NCBI RefSeq assembly: GCF_009829925.1
Contig: NZ_SNVJ01000010.1
Span: forward strand, 1-64,000
Direction of reading: 5' to 3'
DNA: 64,000 bases
DNA from: Teichococcus coralli
GTDB taxonomy: Bacteria; Pseudomonadota; Alphaproteobacteria; Acetobacterales; Acetobacteraceae
Positions 34,977 through 43,114 of this stretch are shown piece after piece (positions within the stretch are counted from its first letter, which is position 1; each line of letters opens with the position of its first letter). Both the position numbers and the translations under genes were made by a program. The notes under the pieces are model-generated. The model was not told the origin of the DNA, ran no database searches, and saw only the letters and a list, made by a program, of their open reading frames with translations.

Positions 34977-36233
34977 ATGCAGCGCTGGCTGATCCTCGCC
35001 GACGACCTGACCGGGGCGAATGATTGCGCGGTCGCCTTTGCCCGCCACGGCCATGCCGCCGCGGTGGTCTGGGGCAATGGCGCGGCCGAGCCCGGCGACA
35101 GCGTTGTCGCCGTTGATGCCGACAGCCGGCGCCTGCCGCCCGATGCCGCCGCGGCCCGCCACCGCGCCCTGCTGGAGGCCTGGCGCAGCCCTGGCGCGGC
35201 CCTGTTCAAGAAGATCGACTCCACCCTGCGGGGGCAGCCGGCGGCGGAGCTGGCGGAAACCCTGGCCGTGCTGCGCGAGGCCGGCCAGCCGGCGCTCGCC
35301 ATCGTCGCACCGGCCTTCCCGGCCACGGGCCGCACCACCGAAGGCGGCCACGTCCGGCTGAATGGCGACCCACTGGAAGCCACGCCCCTCTGGGCGCGCG
35401 ACCACACCTATCCCACCGCCGAGCTCTCCGCCGTGCTGGCCGCCGCCGGCCTCGATGCCGGGCACCTGCCGCTTGAGGCCCTCCGCGCGGGCGATGCCCC
35501 GCCCGCCGCCGCCCTGCGCGGGGCGCTTGCCGCCGGCACGGCCGCCATGGTCTGCGACGCCGCCACGGCGGAGGACCTCGCCGCCATCGCCCGCGCCACC
35601 CTGCCGCTTTGGCGCCGGGTGGTTTGGGTCGGCACCGGAGGGCTGGCGGCGGCGCTGGCGGCGGCGGCCCCGGGCGGCCGTGCGGAGCCTCCGCCCCTCC
35701 CCTCCTTACCAGCTTCCGGGGGCCTCCTGCTGGTGGTGGGCAGCGTCGCCGAGGCCTCGCGCGCCGCCGCCGAGCGGCTGCTGCGGGCGGGCGGCGTGCA
35801 CTTCTTCCCGATCGCCCCCGCCTTGCTGCGCGCCGGCCCGGGCGCGGAGTGGCATGCGGCGGCGGAAGCGATTGCCGGCGTGCTCGCGCGGGGGGAGGAT
35901 GCACTGGTGACCATTGGCACCGAGCCGGCCGCCGACCTGCGGCAGGGCGCCGCCCTGACGGAGGCGCTGGCGATGCTGCTGCGCCCCGCCGGGCGGCGCA
36001 TGGGCGGGCTCTTCGCAACCGGCGGCGAAACCGCCCGCGCGGTGCTGGCCGGGCTCGGCATCGGCAGCATCCGGCTGCTGGACGAGGTGGAGCCGGGGGT
36101 GCCGCTGGGCCTGACGCGGGGGCGAGCCGGCGTTCCCGTTGTCACCAAGGCGGGCGCCTTCGGAAACATGGACACGATCGGGCGCGCGCGGGACCGGATG
36201 CGCGCCCTGCTGCAGGGGAGAGACCCGGAATGA
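34977..36233 (+). CDS. Four-carbon acid sugar kinase (DUF1537 family; D-threonate/D-erythronate kinase-like)
   Basis: 418 residues. The N-terminal domain has the ILADDLTGANDCAVAFA start and LFKKIDSTLRGQPAAEL; the C-terminal ATP-binding part includes LVVGSVAEASRAAAERLL, TGGETARAVLAGLGI and VVTKAGAFGNMDT. This family phosphorylates C4 aldonates at O4. The next gene, overlapping by ATGA, encodes the PdxA2 dehydrogenase that oxidises and decarboxylates the 4-phosphate to dihydroxyacetone phosphate. DtnK (threonate) and other substrate variants cannot be told apart by eye. The open frame extends 86 codons upstream into non-coding sequence. Confidence 0.88.
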   Translation: MQRWLILADDLTGANDCAVAFARHGHAAAVVWGNGAAEPGDSVVAVDADSRRLPPDAAAARHRALLEAWRSPGAALFKKIDSTLRGQPAAELAETLAVLREAGQPALAIVAPAFPATGRTTEGGHVRLNGDPLEATPLWARDHTYPTAELSAVLAAAGLDAGHLPLEALRAGDAPPAAALRGALAAGTAAMVCDAATAEDLAAIARATLPLWRRVVWVGTGGLAAALAAAAPGGRAEPPPLPSLPASGGLLLVVGSVAEASRAAAERLLRAGGVHFFPIAPALLRAGPGAEWHAAAEAIAGVLARGEDALVTIGTEPAADLRQGAALTEALAMLLRPAGRRMGGLFATGGETARAVLAGLGIGSIRLLDEVEPGVPLGLTRGRAGVPVVTKAGAFGNMDTIGRARDRMRALLQGRDPE

Positions 36234-37273
36234 GCGCACCGGATACGCGGCCGATCGTGGCCATCACCATGGGCGACGCCTCCGGCATCGGCCCCGAGAT
36301 CATCATGAAGGCCCTGGCGCGGCACGAGGTCTATGACCTCTGCCGCCCGCTGGTGGTCGGCGACGCCAACCGCCTGCGCGAGGCGGGCGCGATCACCGGG
36401 GCCGGCCTGGAGGTGGCCGCGCGGCCTTCGCCGGCCGAGGCACGCTTCACCCCCGGCACGGTGGACTGCATCGACCTCGGCCTGATCCCGCCCGGCCATC
36501 CCTGGGGCCAGCTCTCCGCCCTCTCGGGCGAAGGCGCCTTCCGCTTCATCGAGCGCGCCACGCGCCTCGTCGAGGCCGGCGAGGCGGATGCCATCTGCAC
36601 CGCGCCGCTCTCCAAGGAGGCGCTGCATGCCGCCGGCCACAAATATCCCGGCCATACCGAGCTGCTGGCGCACCTGACCGGCACGCCGGAAGTCTCGATG
36701 ATGCTGGTGGCGCCCAGGCTGCGCGTCATCCACGTCACCACGCATATCGGCCTGGTCGACGCCATTCGGAAGATCGAGCCCGCGCTGGTGCGGCGGGTGA
36801 TCGCCCGCGGCCGCGCGACGCTGCGGAAGTCCGGCATCGCCGAGCCCCGCATCGGCGTCTGCGGCATCAACCCGCATGCCGGGGAGAACGGCCTGTTCGG
36901 CCATGGCGAGGAGGCGGAGAAGATCATCCCCGCCGTGCGCGCCTGCCAGGCGGAGGGCTGGAAGGTGGAAGGGCCCTTGCCGGCGGACACGCTGTTCTAC
37001 CGCGCCGCGCGCGGCGACTTCGACCTCGTGGTGGCGATGTACCACGACCAGGGCCATGCCCCAGTGAAGGTGATGGGGCTGGAGGCCGGGGTGAACATCA
37101 CCGTCGGGCTGCCGGTGGTCCGCACCTCGGTGGACCACGGCACCGCCTTCGACATCGCCGGCAAGGGCCTGGCGGACGAAGGCAGCCTGATCGAGGCGCT
37201 CCGGCAGGCCGCCGAGCTGGCGCCCGGGCGGGAGCGCGCCGGCGGCCGGGCGGACCCGCCGTCTCACCAGTAG
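36230..37273 (+). CDS. pdxA2: 4-phospho-D-threonate/erythronate 3-dehydrogenase PdxA2
   Basis: 347-residue PdxA-family metal-dependent dehydrogenase (MGDASGIGPEIIMKAL; APLSKEALHAAGHKYPGHTE; VTTHIGLVDAI; GINPHAGENGLFG; MYHDQGHAPVKVMG; RTSVDHGTAFDIAG). Pairing with the DUF1537 kinase identifies it as the PdxA2 group of C4 acid catabolism rather than the vitamin B6 enzyme. The product would be dihydroxyacetone phosphate plus CO2. Its last 10 bases overlap a convergent small gene. Confidence 0.9.
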   Translation: MSAPDTRPIVAITMGDASGIGPEIIMKALARHEVYDLCRPLVVGDANRLREAGAITGAGLEVAARPSPAEARFTPGTVDCIDLGLIPPGHPWGQLSALSGEGAFRFIERATRLVEAGEADAICTAPLSKEALHAAGHKYPGHTELLAHLTGTPEVSMMLVAPRLRVIHVTTHIGLVDAIRKIEPALVRRVIARGRATLRKSGIAEPRIGVCGINPHAGENGLFGHGEEAEKIIPAVRACQAEGWKVEGPLPADTLFYRAARGDFDLVVAMYHDQGHAPVKVMGLEAGVNITVGLPVVRTSVDHGTAFDIAGKGLADEGSLIEALRQAAELAPGRERAGGRADPPSHQ

Positions 37274-37401
37274 GAGAACAACACCAGCAAGGCCAGAACG
37301 GCGATCACCAGCGGAGCGATATAGGCCCAGCGTCGCCTGGGCCGCCGCACATCGATGTAGCCGAGCTGCGCCTTCTGTTTTGGGTCCCCCTGCTTCTGCA
37401 T
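37264..37401 (-). CDS. Small C-terminal-anchored membrane protein, 45 residues
   Basis: Minus-strand ATG 37401 has an excellent GGAGG site six or seven bases upstream. The product has a polar, basic N-terminus (MQKQGDPKQKAQLGYIDVRR) and one C-terminal helix (WAYIAPLVIAVLALLVLFSYW). This is a tail-anchored or signal-anchor peptide of unknown role. Codon bias supports it. Its 3' end overlaps pdxA2 by 10 bases. Confidence 0.7.
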   Translation of the reverse strand: MQKQGDPKQKAQLGYIDVRRPRRRWAYIAPLVIAVLALLVLFSYW

Positions 37402-37947
37402 CGCTCCTCCACTCTCGCCCGCCAGAACAGTGGCCGGCGGGATGCGCCTGGTCCACGCAACCGGCGAGCAAGGCGGAGGTTCGCACCCCGCGACCTGGGC
37501 GTGCGGGAGTGGTCCCGACAGGGATTGCAGGAGGTTTCCCCAGCGAAGGCTGGGCCATGCGACCACCCGGCATCCAAACAGCCGCGGTTCTTGCAGGCGC
37601 CCTGGCGCTGGGCGCCTCCGCCTGGAGCCTCGCACGAGCCGCGAAGGACGGGCGGCAGGGCCGCCACCGGGCCGCCACCGGGCGTCCCGGCCGCGAGCAG
37701 CGGCGTGCCCTGCCGACCCAGGCTCGGCTATGCCGCCGACCGGCCGCCTCGCCGCACTGGTCGATGCGGCAGGGCGCGATATCGCGCGGGCCCGGGTCAT
37801 GACGCGGGAGGGTGTTCTCCGGCTGCGAGGTCCGCACCCGCTGCGGCGCGTGGTCGGGCGGCGCCGGGGACGCCGCGGTCCCGGCGAGAACGGGCGCAAG
37901 TGATGGCACCCCTGAGCGGCGGTTCCGGGGAAGGCACTTTCCTGGCC
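37402..37947. other. 546-base region without a secure gene; two weak small frames
   Basis: Two plus-strand frames may be real. One at 37557-37802 (81 residues) starts MRPPGIQTAAVLAGALALGA like a signal peptide, then turns Arg-rich. The other at 37730-37903 (57 residues) starts MPPTGRLAALVDAAGRDIAR and has good GC bias. They overlap and could be halves of one frameshifted gene. GGGCCGCCACC is tandemly duplicated near 37660-37680. I would not annotate either without protein or conservation evidence. Confidence 0.35.
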
Positions 37948-38688
37948 TCAGCCGCCCGCCATCCACCGCACCGCCTCGGTGGCCAAGTCCTCGGGAAGGT
38001 CGTGGCCGCCGGCGAACTCGCGATACTCCACCGCGTAGCCGGCCTGGCGCAGGCGCGGCACGATCCGCCGGCTGCAGGCGCCGATCGGCAGGACGTCATC
38101 CTTCACCCCGTGCGAGATGAAGATGCCCGGCCGTCCTAGCGCCGGTGGGGGCGCGGCGAAGCCGGGGGAAAAGGCCAGCACATGCGTGAAGAGGTCGCCA
38201 TTGCCCAGCCCCAGGGACAGGGCATAGGACGCACCGTCCGAGAAGCCCGCCAGGGCGACACGGCGCGCGTCCACCCGGTGACGCTGGAAGACTTCCCGCA
38301 GCGCGGCGTCAAGAAAGGCGACGTCGGGCCCGAATCCGCCCATGATAACGTCCCATGTCGCGGCACGGCTTTCCGGCAGTAGCAGCAGCACGCCGGGAGC
38401 GGCCTGCTCGATCAGCCGCAGCGCGCCGGCCGCCTGTCCTCCCGCCCCATGCAGCATCACCACGAGCGGCAGGGGCCTCTCCCCCGCCGCTTCCGGAACG
38501 CGCAGGAACCCGTCCCGGCGGCGGCCGAGGCCGAGGCCGTGCAGGCCGGGCGGCAAGGCAGGCCGCTCCGGCAGGGGCTCGGGCAGGGGCTCGGGCAGGG
38601 GCTCGGGCAGGGGCTCGGGCCGGGGCTCGGGCCGGGCCAGCAGCCGGCCATGCTTCGCGCTGTCCCGATCGGTGCCGTAGGCGCTCAT
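37948..38688 (-). CDS. Alpha/beta-hydrolase esterase (phospholipase/carboxylesterase type) with PEPL repeat
   Basis: 246 residues. The catalytic triad is Ser150 (LAGFSDGAS), Asp198 (HGVKDDVLPI) and His229 (FAGGHDLPE); VVMLHGAGG supplies the oxyanion region. The fold fits the carboxylesterase/PHB-depolymerase-like group. An N-terminal segment (20-42) is a Pro-Glu-Pro-Leu repeat encoded by a 12-base tandem repeat. No clear signal peptide. ATG 38688 was chosen; the longer frame upstream covers other genes. Confidence 0.8.
   Translation of the reverse strand: MSAYGTDRDSAKHGRLLARPEPRPEPLPEPLPEPLPEPLPERPALPPGLHGLGLGRRRDGFLRVPEAAGERPLPLVVMLHGAGGQAAGALRLIEQAAPGVLLLLPESRAATWDVIMGGFGPDVAFLDAALREVFQRHRVDARRVALAGFSDGASYALSLGLGNGDLFTHVLAFSPGFAAPPPALGRPGIFISHGVKDDVLPIGACSRRIVPRLRQAGYAVEYREFAGGHDLPEDLATEAVRWMAGG
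38571..38630. repeat. 12-base tandem repeat, five units, inside the esterase gene
   Basis: Five head-to-tail copies of GCAGGGGCTCGG (the last with C for A at position 3) encode the PEPL/PEPR repeats near the N-terminus of the esterase. As the unit is a multiple of three, copy-number change would keep the frame. Confidence 0.9.
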
Positions 38689-38901
38689 GCCGGGCGCCCG
38701 GACGGGTGGCGCTCCGGCTTCATTGCGGCGCCGGCTGTGATCGGCCGTGCCATTTCTCGCCCTCCTCGACACTTCCAGGCCACGCCGCTGGATAACGGTC
38801 CAGCGGCGCGCCGTTTGCGGCGGCAGGCAACCAAATCCGCCCGGCAGGCGCTTTTCCGCCAGGTGCTTTCCCCGCCGCATTCCTGGATAAGGAGCAGCCC
38901 C

Positions 38902-39078
38902 ATGGCAGGACCAAGTGACAGCGGGCGCCACGATCCCGGCGACGCCGTGCCCGAGGGTGTCGCGCCCGAATCGCCCCCGCCCCCAGGGGCCGAGGACCTG
39001 AAGGTGAAACACAAGCTGGAGGAGCTGGGGCGCAAGCCCGGTGGCGCACCGCAGCCCCAGGAGCAGGGCAGCCGCTGA
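38902..39078 (+). CDS. Small hydrophilic protein, 58 residues
   Basis: ATG 38902 has AAGGAG seven bases upstream. The product is Pro/Gly/Glu-rich and unstructured at first (MAGPSDSGRHDPGDAVPEGV), with a short charged helix (AEDLKVKHKLEELGRK). It resembles small disordered stress-type peptides, but no family is known to me. It is divergent from the esterase, and the polysaccharide deacetylase follows after 113 bases. Confidence 0.65.
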   Translation: MAGPSDSGRHDPGDAVPEGVAPESPPPPGAEDLKVKHKLEELGRKPGGAPQPQEQGSR

Positions 39079-39191
39079 GGGCCGGCCCGCGGCATGCCGG
39101 CCGGAGCGCTTGACCGGCAGGGTGCCGCACCCTCTTAACTGCGCCCTCCACATGACGAAGGAGGGCGGCGATCGCCCCGGAACGCGGCCTC

Positions 39192-40061
39192 TTGACGGCC
39201 CTGCCGCGCTGGCGGCCAACCCCTTTGGTGCATGCCTCCGTCCTGCTGCATGCCGGCAGCCTTGGCGCCCTGGGGCTGGCGCCTGCCCTCTGGCCCTGGG
39301 TGCTGGGCGGGCTGGCGGCGAACCATCTGGCGCTGACCCTCGCCAGCATGAGCCCTCGGTCGCAGTTGCTCGGAGCCAACCTGAGCCGCCTGCCGGAGGG
39401 TTGCCGGCGGGCCGGACAGGTCGCTCTCACCTTTGACGACGGCCCCGACCCCGAGACGACCCCCCGGGTGCTCGACCTGCTGGACGCCCATCAGGCCCGC
39501 GCCTCCTTCTTCCTGATCGGCCGCCGCGCCGCGCGCCATCCGGCGCTGGTGCGGGAGATCCTCCGGCGCGGCCACAGCGCCGAGAACCACTCGAACAGCC
39601 ACCCCCTGCATTTCGCGGCGCTCGGACCCGGCGGACAAAGGCGGGAAGTCCTGCGCGCGCAGGCGGCGATCCTGGAGGCGGGCGGCGCGCCGCGCTTCTT
39701 CCGCCCCCCGGTCGGCTTGCACAGCCCCTTCCTGGCCCCCGTGCTGGCGGGCACCGGCCTGCGGCACGCCTCCTGGACCCGCCGCGGCGCCGACGGCGTC
39801 ATCGGCGACCCGGCACGGGTGCTGCACCGCCTGCACCGGGCGGACGCAGGCGACATCCTGTTGCTGCATGACGGCAACAGCCGCCCGGACGACGGCGGGC
39901 GCCCGGTGGTGCTGGCCGTGCTGCCCGCCCTGCTGACGCGGCTGGTTGCCGCCGGGTTCAGCCTCGTGCCGCTGCCGGAGGCCGTGGACGGGCACGCCGC
40001 GCCAGCAGCCGCGGCAGCCGCACAAAAAACCCCAGCACCAGCCGCGCGTGCATGCCGGTGA
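39192..40061 (+). CDS. Polysaccharide deacetylase (NodB homology)
   Basis: 289 residues. Two N-terminal hydrophobic segments (LVHASVLLHAGSLGALGLA; LWPWVLGGLAANHLALTL) anchor it, followed by a NodB domain: TFDDGPD (Asp82/Asp83), His133 and His137 in NHSNSHPLHF, FRPPVGLHSP and ILLLHDGN. It removes acetyl or similar groups from a sugar substrate. The start is TTG 39192 by frame; GTG 39228 is another option. The 3' end overlaps the convergent GT2 gene by 104 bases. Its neighbours suggest a glycolipid or pigment-lipid role. Confidence 0.82.
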   Translation: MTALPRWRPTPLVHASVLLHAGSLGALGLAPALWPWVLGGLAANHLALTLASMSPRSQLLGANLSRLPEGCRRAGQVALTFDDGPDPETTPRVLDLLDAHQARASFFLIGRRAARHPALVREILRRGHSAENHSNSHPLHFAALGPGGQRREVLRAQAAILEAGGAPRFFRPPVGLHSPFLAPVLAGTGLRHASWTRRGADGVIGDPARVLHRLHRADAGDILLLHDGNSRPDDGGRPVVLAVLPALLTRLVAAGFSLVPLPEAVDGHAAPAAAAAAQKTPAPAARACR

Positions 40062-40740
40062 GCAGGACGTTGTCCCGCCCGTAGCGGAAATGCGAGATGC
40101 CGCCCTCCTCTGGCGTGAGGTAGCGGACGGGCACGGGAATGCCGACCGGCGGCAGCCCCGCCCAGCAGAGCCGCACCGCCGCCTCGGCATCGAAGTCGTA
40201 GCGGCGCATCCAGCGGGTGCGGCGCATCACCGCCACCAGCGGCGCCACGGGATAGACGCGGAAGCCGAACAGCGAATCGCCCAGCCCCACCCAGAGCGTC
40301 TCCAGATTGGCCCAGAAGTTCGAAAGCCGCCGTCCCCGGACGCGCAGCGCCGGCGCTTCCGGCCCGAAGACGGGCTGGCCGAGCACCAGCGCTTCCGGCT
40401 GCCGCGCCGAAGCCGCCATCAGCATGGGGATATGCCCGGCCGGATGCTGGCCGTCGGCATCCATGGCCAGGGCATGGGTGAAGCCCGCCGCCTGGGCCGC
40501 TTCCAGCCCATGCAGCAGCGCCGCGCCCTTGCCGGCATTGCGCGGCAGCCGCAGCACCCGCAGCCCAGGGTCCGCCGCGGCCATGGCGTCGAGCGGCGCG
40601 TCGCTGCCGTCCGTGCTGCCGTCCACCACCACCCAGACCGGGTTCCAGCAGGCGCGGGCGGCGCGCACCGTCTCCACCAGGATCGGGCCGGTGTTGTAGG
40701 AAGGGATCAGGACCAGGTGGGTCCGCGAGGGCGGGATCAT
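39958..40740 (-). CDS. Family 2 glycosyltransferase
   Basis: 260-residue GT-A enzyme: HLVLIPSYNTGPILVETVRA, VVDGSTDGSD (Asp40), DxD at 94-96 (AMDADGQHP), and a C-terminal acceptor region (RRYDFDAEAAVRLCWAGLPPV). A similar GT2-acyltransferase pair is common in aryl-polyene-type clusters, so it may glycosylate the pigment lipid. It starts seven bases after the acyltransferase stop on the same strand. GAAGGCGG precedes the ATG. Confidence 0.85.
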   Translation of the reverse strand: MIPPSRTHLVLIPSYNTGPILVETVRAARACWNPVWVVVDGSTDGSDAPLDAMAAADPGLRVLRLPRNAGKGAALLHGLEAAQAAGFTHALAMDADGQHPAGHIPMLMAASARQPEALVLGQPVFGPEAPALRVRGRRLSNFWANLETLWVGLGDSLFGFRVYPVAPLVAVMRRTRWMRRYDFDAEAAVRLCWAGLPPVGIPVPVRYLTPEEGGISHFRYGRDNVLLTGMHARLVLGFFVRLPRLLARRARPRPPAAARG

Positions 40741-40747
40741 GCCGCCT

Positions 40748-41455
40748 TCAGGCCACATCCTGGCGCGGCGCGCCAGGGAGGGCGGCGCGGAGGCTGCATT
40801 CCACCGCGCCGCTGAGTTCCTTCGCGCGCTCGCCGGGAAGAAAGCGCGGGCCCAGCCGGACCCGGCAGCGCAGCGGCAGCGGCGGCCGGCGCAGCGGCGG
40901 CCAGCCCTTGCAGAGGTAGGGCGTCTCGGTCTCGATCACCACCGTCTGCACGGGAACGCCGGCGCGCTGGGCGATCACCGCGAAGGAGCGGCTGAAGGGA
41001 CCGGGCGCCGGCGTGGCCGGGCCGGCGCCCGGCGGGCTGCGCGTCGCCTCGGGAAAGATCAGCAGCTGCCGGCCCTCGCGCAGCGCCGCCGCCGCGTCCC
41101 GGATCATCCGCTGCGTGGCGTCGTTGCGCACATAGCCGGCCAGCCGCACGCCGCCTCCCAGCAGCAGGTTGTCCCACAGCGAGGCCTTGGTGATGCAGAC
41201 CACGCGCGGCAGGCGGGAGGTGACGAGCACGGCGTCCAGCATCGAGGGATGGTTGGGCGTGATGACCAGTCCATGCTCGTCGCGCAGCGCGTCGAGCGCC
41301 GAAAGGTCGCAGCGCAGCGCACCCGTCAGCCGCATGGCGCCGAGGAACAGCCGGAAGCCGCGCGAAATGCCCCATTGCCCGAGCGGCCGGCCGACAGAGG
41401 CGGGCAGAAGCCTGTGCAACAGCGCCGCCGGCAGGCTCCAGAGCAGGCACATCAC
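40748..41455 (-). CDS. PlsC-like 1-acyl-glycerol-type acyltransferase
   Basis: 235 residues. NHPSMLDAVL is the HX4D-like active-site motif (NHPSMLD; His, Asp), and LLIFPEATRSPPG supplies the FPEGT-like block with Ala for Gly. The protein transfers an acyl chain at the membrane. GTG 41455 or ATG 41452 is the first start in frame. Upstream of it the frame still encodes a hydrophobic stretch (AAVFYGLLLLFA) but no initiator, so a start may be missed. Divergent from the methyltransferase gene of the pigment cluster. Confidence 0.8.
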   Translation of the reverse strand: MMCLLWSLPAALLHRLLPASVGRPLGQWGISRGFRLFLGAMRLTGALRCDLSALDALRDEHGLVITPNHPSMLDAVLVTSRLPRVVCITKASLWDNLLLGGGVRLAGYVRNDATQRMIRDAAAALREGRQLLIFPEATRSPPGAGPATPAPGPFSRSFAVIAQRAGVPVQTVVIETETPYLCKGWPPLRRPPLPLRCRVRLGPRFLPGERAKELSGAVECSLRAALPGAPRQDVA

Positions 41456-41674
41456 CGCGAACAGCAGCAGCAGCCCGTAGAAGACCGCCGCCTCCCAAGC
41501 CCCGCGCAGCGGGGCCCAGAGTCCCTGCGGGGGAGAGGAGGGGTGGATGGCGGAGTCGTTCAGCGGTGGCCTCCCGGGTTTTCCGGACCCTAGCCGAGCG
41601 CCCCGGAGCCGGTCTATCGGTTGTCACCTCCGCTGTGGCCCGCCCGCGCGGGAGCCGCTTCTGGGAGACCGCCC

Positions 41675-42430
41675 GTGACCGAACCACAGCCGCGCCAGGC
41701 CGCCCCGCACCCCGATCTGCCAGCCTACTACCCGGAGGCGGGCCAGCGCGCCGGCTTTGTCCGCCGCCTGTTCGACGACACCGCGCCGCATTACGACCGC
41801 ATCAACCGCGTCTTCTCCCTCGGCACCGGCGCCTGGTACCGCCGGCATGCGCTGCGGCAGGCCGGCCTCGCTCCGGGGATGCGGGTGCTGGACGTCGCCA
41901 CCGGCACGGGGCTGGTGGCGCGCGAGGCGGCGCGCATCGCCGGCCCTTCCGGCCTGGTGATGGGGCTCGACCCCAGCGCCGGCATGCTGGCCGAGGCGCG
42001 TCGCGGCCTTGCGCTCCCGCTGCTGCAGGGCCGGGCCGAGTCGCTGCCGCTGGCCGATGGCAGCGTGGACTTCGTCAGCATGGGCTACGCATTGCGCCAC
42101 GTGGCCGACCTCGCCGCCACCTTCGCCGAGTTCCTGCGCGTGCTGCGGCCGGGCGGGCGGGTGCTGCTGCTGGAGATCGGCCGCCCCGGCAGCGCCTGGG
42201 GCCATGCCGCCGCGCGCGCCTATCTCGGAGGGGTGGTGCCGGCGCTCTGCCGCCTGACCGCGCCGCGCGGCCGCTCCGGCACGCTGATGCAGTACTACTG
42301 GGACACGATCGAGGCCTGCGTCCCGGCCGAGACCATCCTGCGCCACCTGGGAGAGGCCGGCTTTGCCGCCGTGGGCTGCGAGACTTCGCTGGGTCTCTTT
42401 CGCGCCTATGGCGGCCGCCGCCCCGGCTGA
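41675..42430 (+). CDS. UbiE/COQ5-like SAM methyltransferase
   Basis: 251 residues. YDRINRVFSLGTGAWYRRHA and the SAM site VLDVATGTGLVAREAARIAG are strongly UbiE-like, as are RAESLPLADGSVDFVSMGYALRHV and RVLRPGGRVLLLEIGRP. UbiE methylates quinone rings; in aryl-polyene clusters a related enzyme is thought to methylate the aryl head group. This copy may therefore belong to the pigment pathway. GTG 41675 has GGGAG eight bases upstream; the frame runs on 18 codons earlier. Confidence 0.8.
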   Translation: MTEPQPRQAAPHPDLPAYYPEAGQRAGFVRRLFDDTAPHYDRINRVFSLGTGAWYRRHALRQAGLAPGMRVLDVATGTGLVAREAARIAGPSGLVMGLDPSAGMLAEARRGLALPLLQGRAESLPLADGSVDFVSMGYALRHVADLAATFAEFLRVLRPGGRVLLLEIGRPGSAWGHAAARAYLGGVVPALCRLTAPRGRSGTLMQYYWDTIEACVPAETILRHLGEAGFAAVGCETSLGLFRAYGGRRPG

Positions 42431-42439
42431 AGCTTTCCC

Positions 42440-43114
42440 GTGCCCACTCCCCCGGCCGCGCCGGCGGCCCTGCTCGCCGAGGTGTCGCGTCGCTATGCGG
42501 CGGCCTCGCCTTTCACCCGCCATTATGTCCGCCTGAAGCTGCGGAGCGACCCGGCAACGGCCGCCATTCTCGCCCTGGCGGCAGGCGAGGGCTTCGGCCA
42601 TGTCGCCGATCTCGGCTGCGGGCGCGGCCAGCTCGCCCTGGCACTGCTGCTCGGTGGCGCGGCGGCGCGCGTCACCGGGCTGGACGGCAATGCTGTTCAC
42701 CTGGCGGAAGCGCGGCAGGCCGCCGCCGGGCTGGCGGCGCATTTCGCCGTGGCGGACCTGCTGGCCGCGCCGGTGCCGGATTGCGACACGGTGCTGCTGG
42801 TGGACGTCCTCTACCAGCTTCCCGAGGCGGCGCAGATGGCCCTGCTGGGCCGCGCCGCCGCCGCTGCGCGGCGCCGCATCGTGATCCGCGCCTTCGACCC
42901 GGGGTGCGGCTGGCGCAGCCGTTTCGGCTGGGCGATGGAGGTGGCGAACCGCGCCCTGCGTGGCGCCGGGCGGCAGGCGAGCATCCGTCCGCTGCCCCTG
43001 GCCGCGATCGCCGGCCCACTGGCGGCGGCCGGCTTCGACGTCACGGTGCGCCCCTGCTGGAGCGGGACGCCCCTGCCCAACGTGCTGATGCTTGCGAAAA
43101 GGACTGATGGATGA
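42440..43114 (+). CDS. SAM-dependent methyltransferase, class I
   Basis: 224 residues. The SAM site is VADLGCGRGQLALALLLGG (about 55-73), then GLDGNAVHLAEARQAA and VLLVDVLYQLPEAAQM. It starts at GTG nine bases after the UbiE-like gene and ends with an ATGA overlap into the outer-membrane protein gene, so all three form one unit. Substrate unknown; the phenylalanine-free hydrophilic N-terminus argues for a cytoplasmic enzyme. Confidence 0.8.
   Translation: MPTPPAAPAALLAEVSRRYAAASPFTRHYVRLKLRSDPATAAILALAAGEGFGHVADLGCGRGQLALALLLGGAAARVTGLDGNAVHLAEARQAAAGLAAHFAVADLLAAPVPDCDTVLLVDVLYQLPEAAQMALLGRAAAAARRRIVIRAFDPGCGWRSRFGWAMEVANRALRGAGRQASIRPLPLAAIAGPLAAAGFDVTVRPCWSGTPLPNVLMLAKRTDG

Noticed and set aside
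35408..37966. 852-residue minus-strand frame opposite the kinase/pdxA2 genes
   Set aside because: Antisense shadow of two clear enzymes; composition is Ala/Arg/Ser-rich with no motif. Only the small gene at 37264-37401 is credible in this frame.
38571..38630. Short tandem repeats as a CRISPR array
   Set aside because: The unit is 12 bases with no spacers and encodes PEPL within an esterase.
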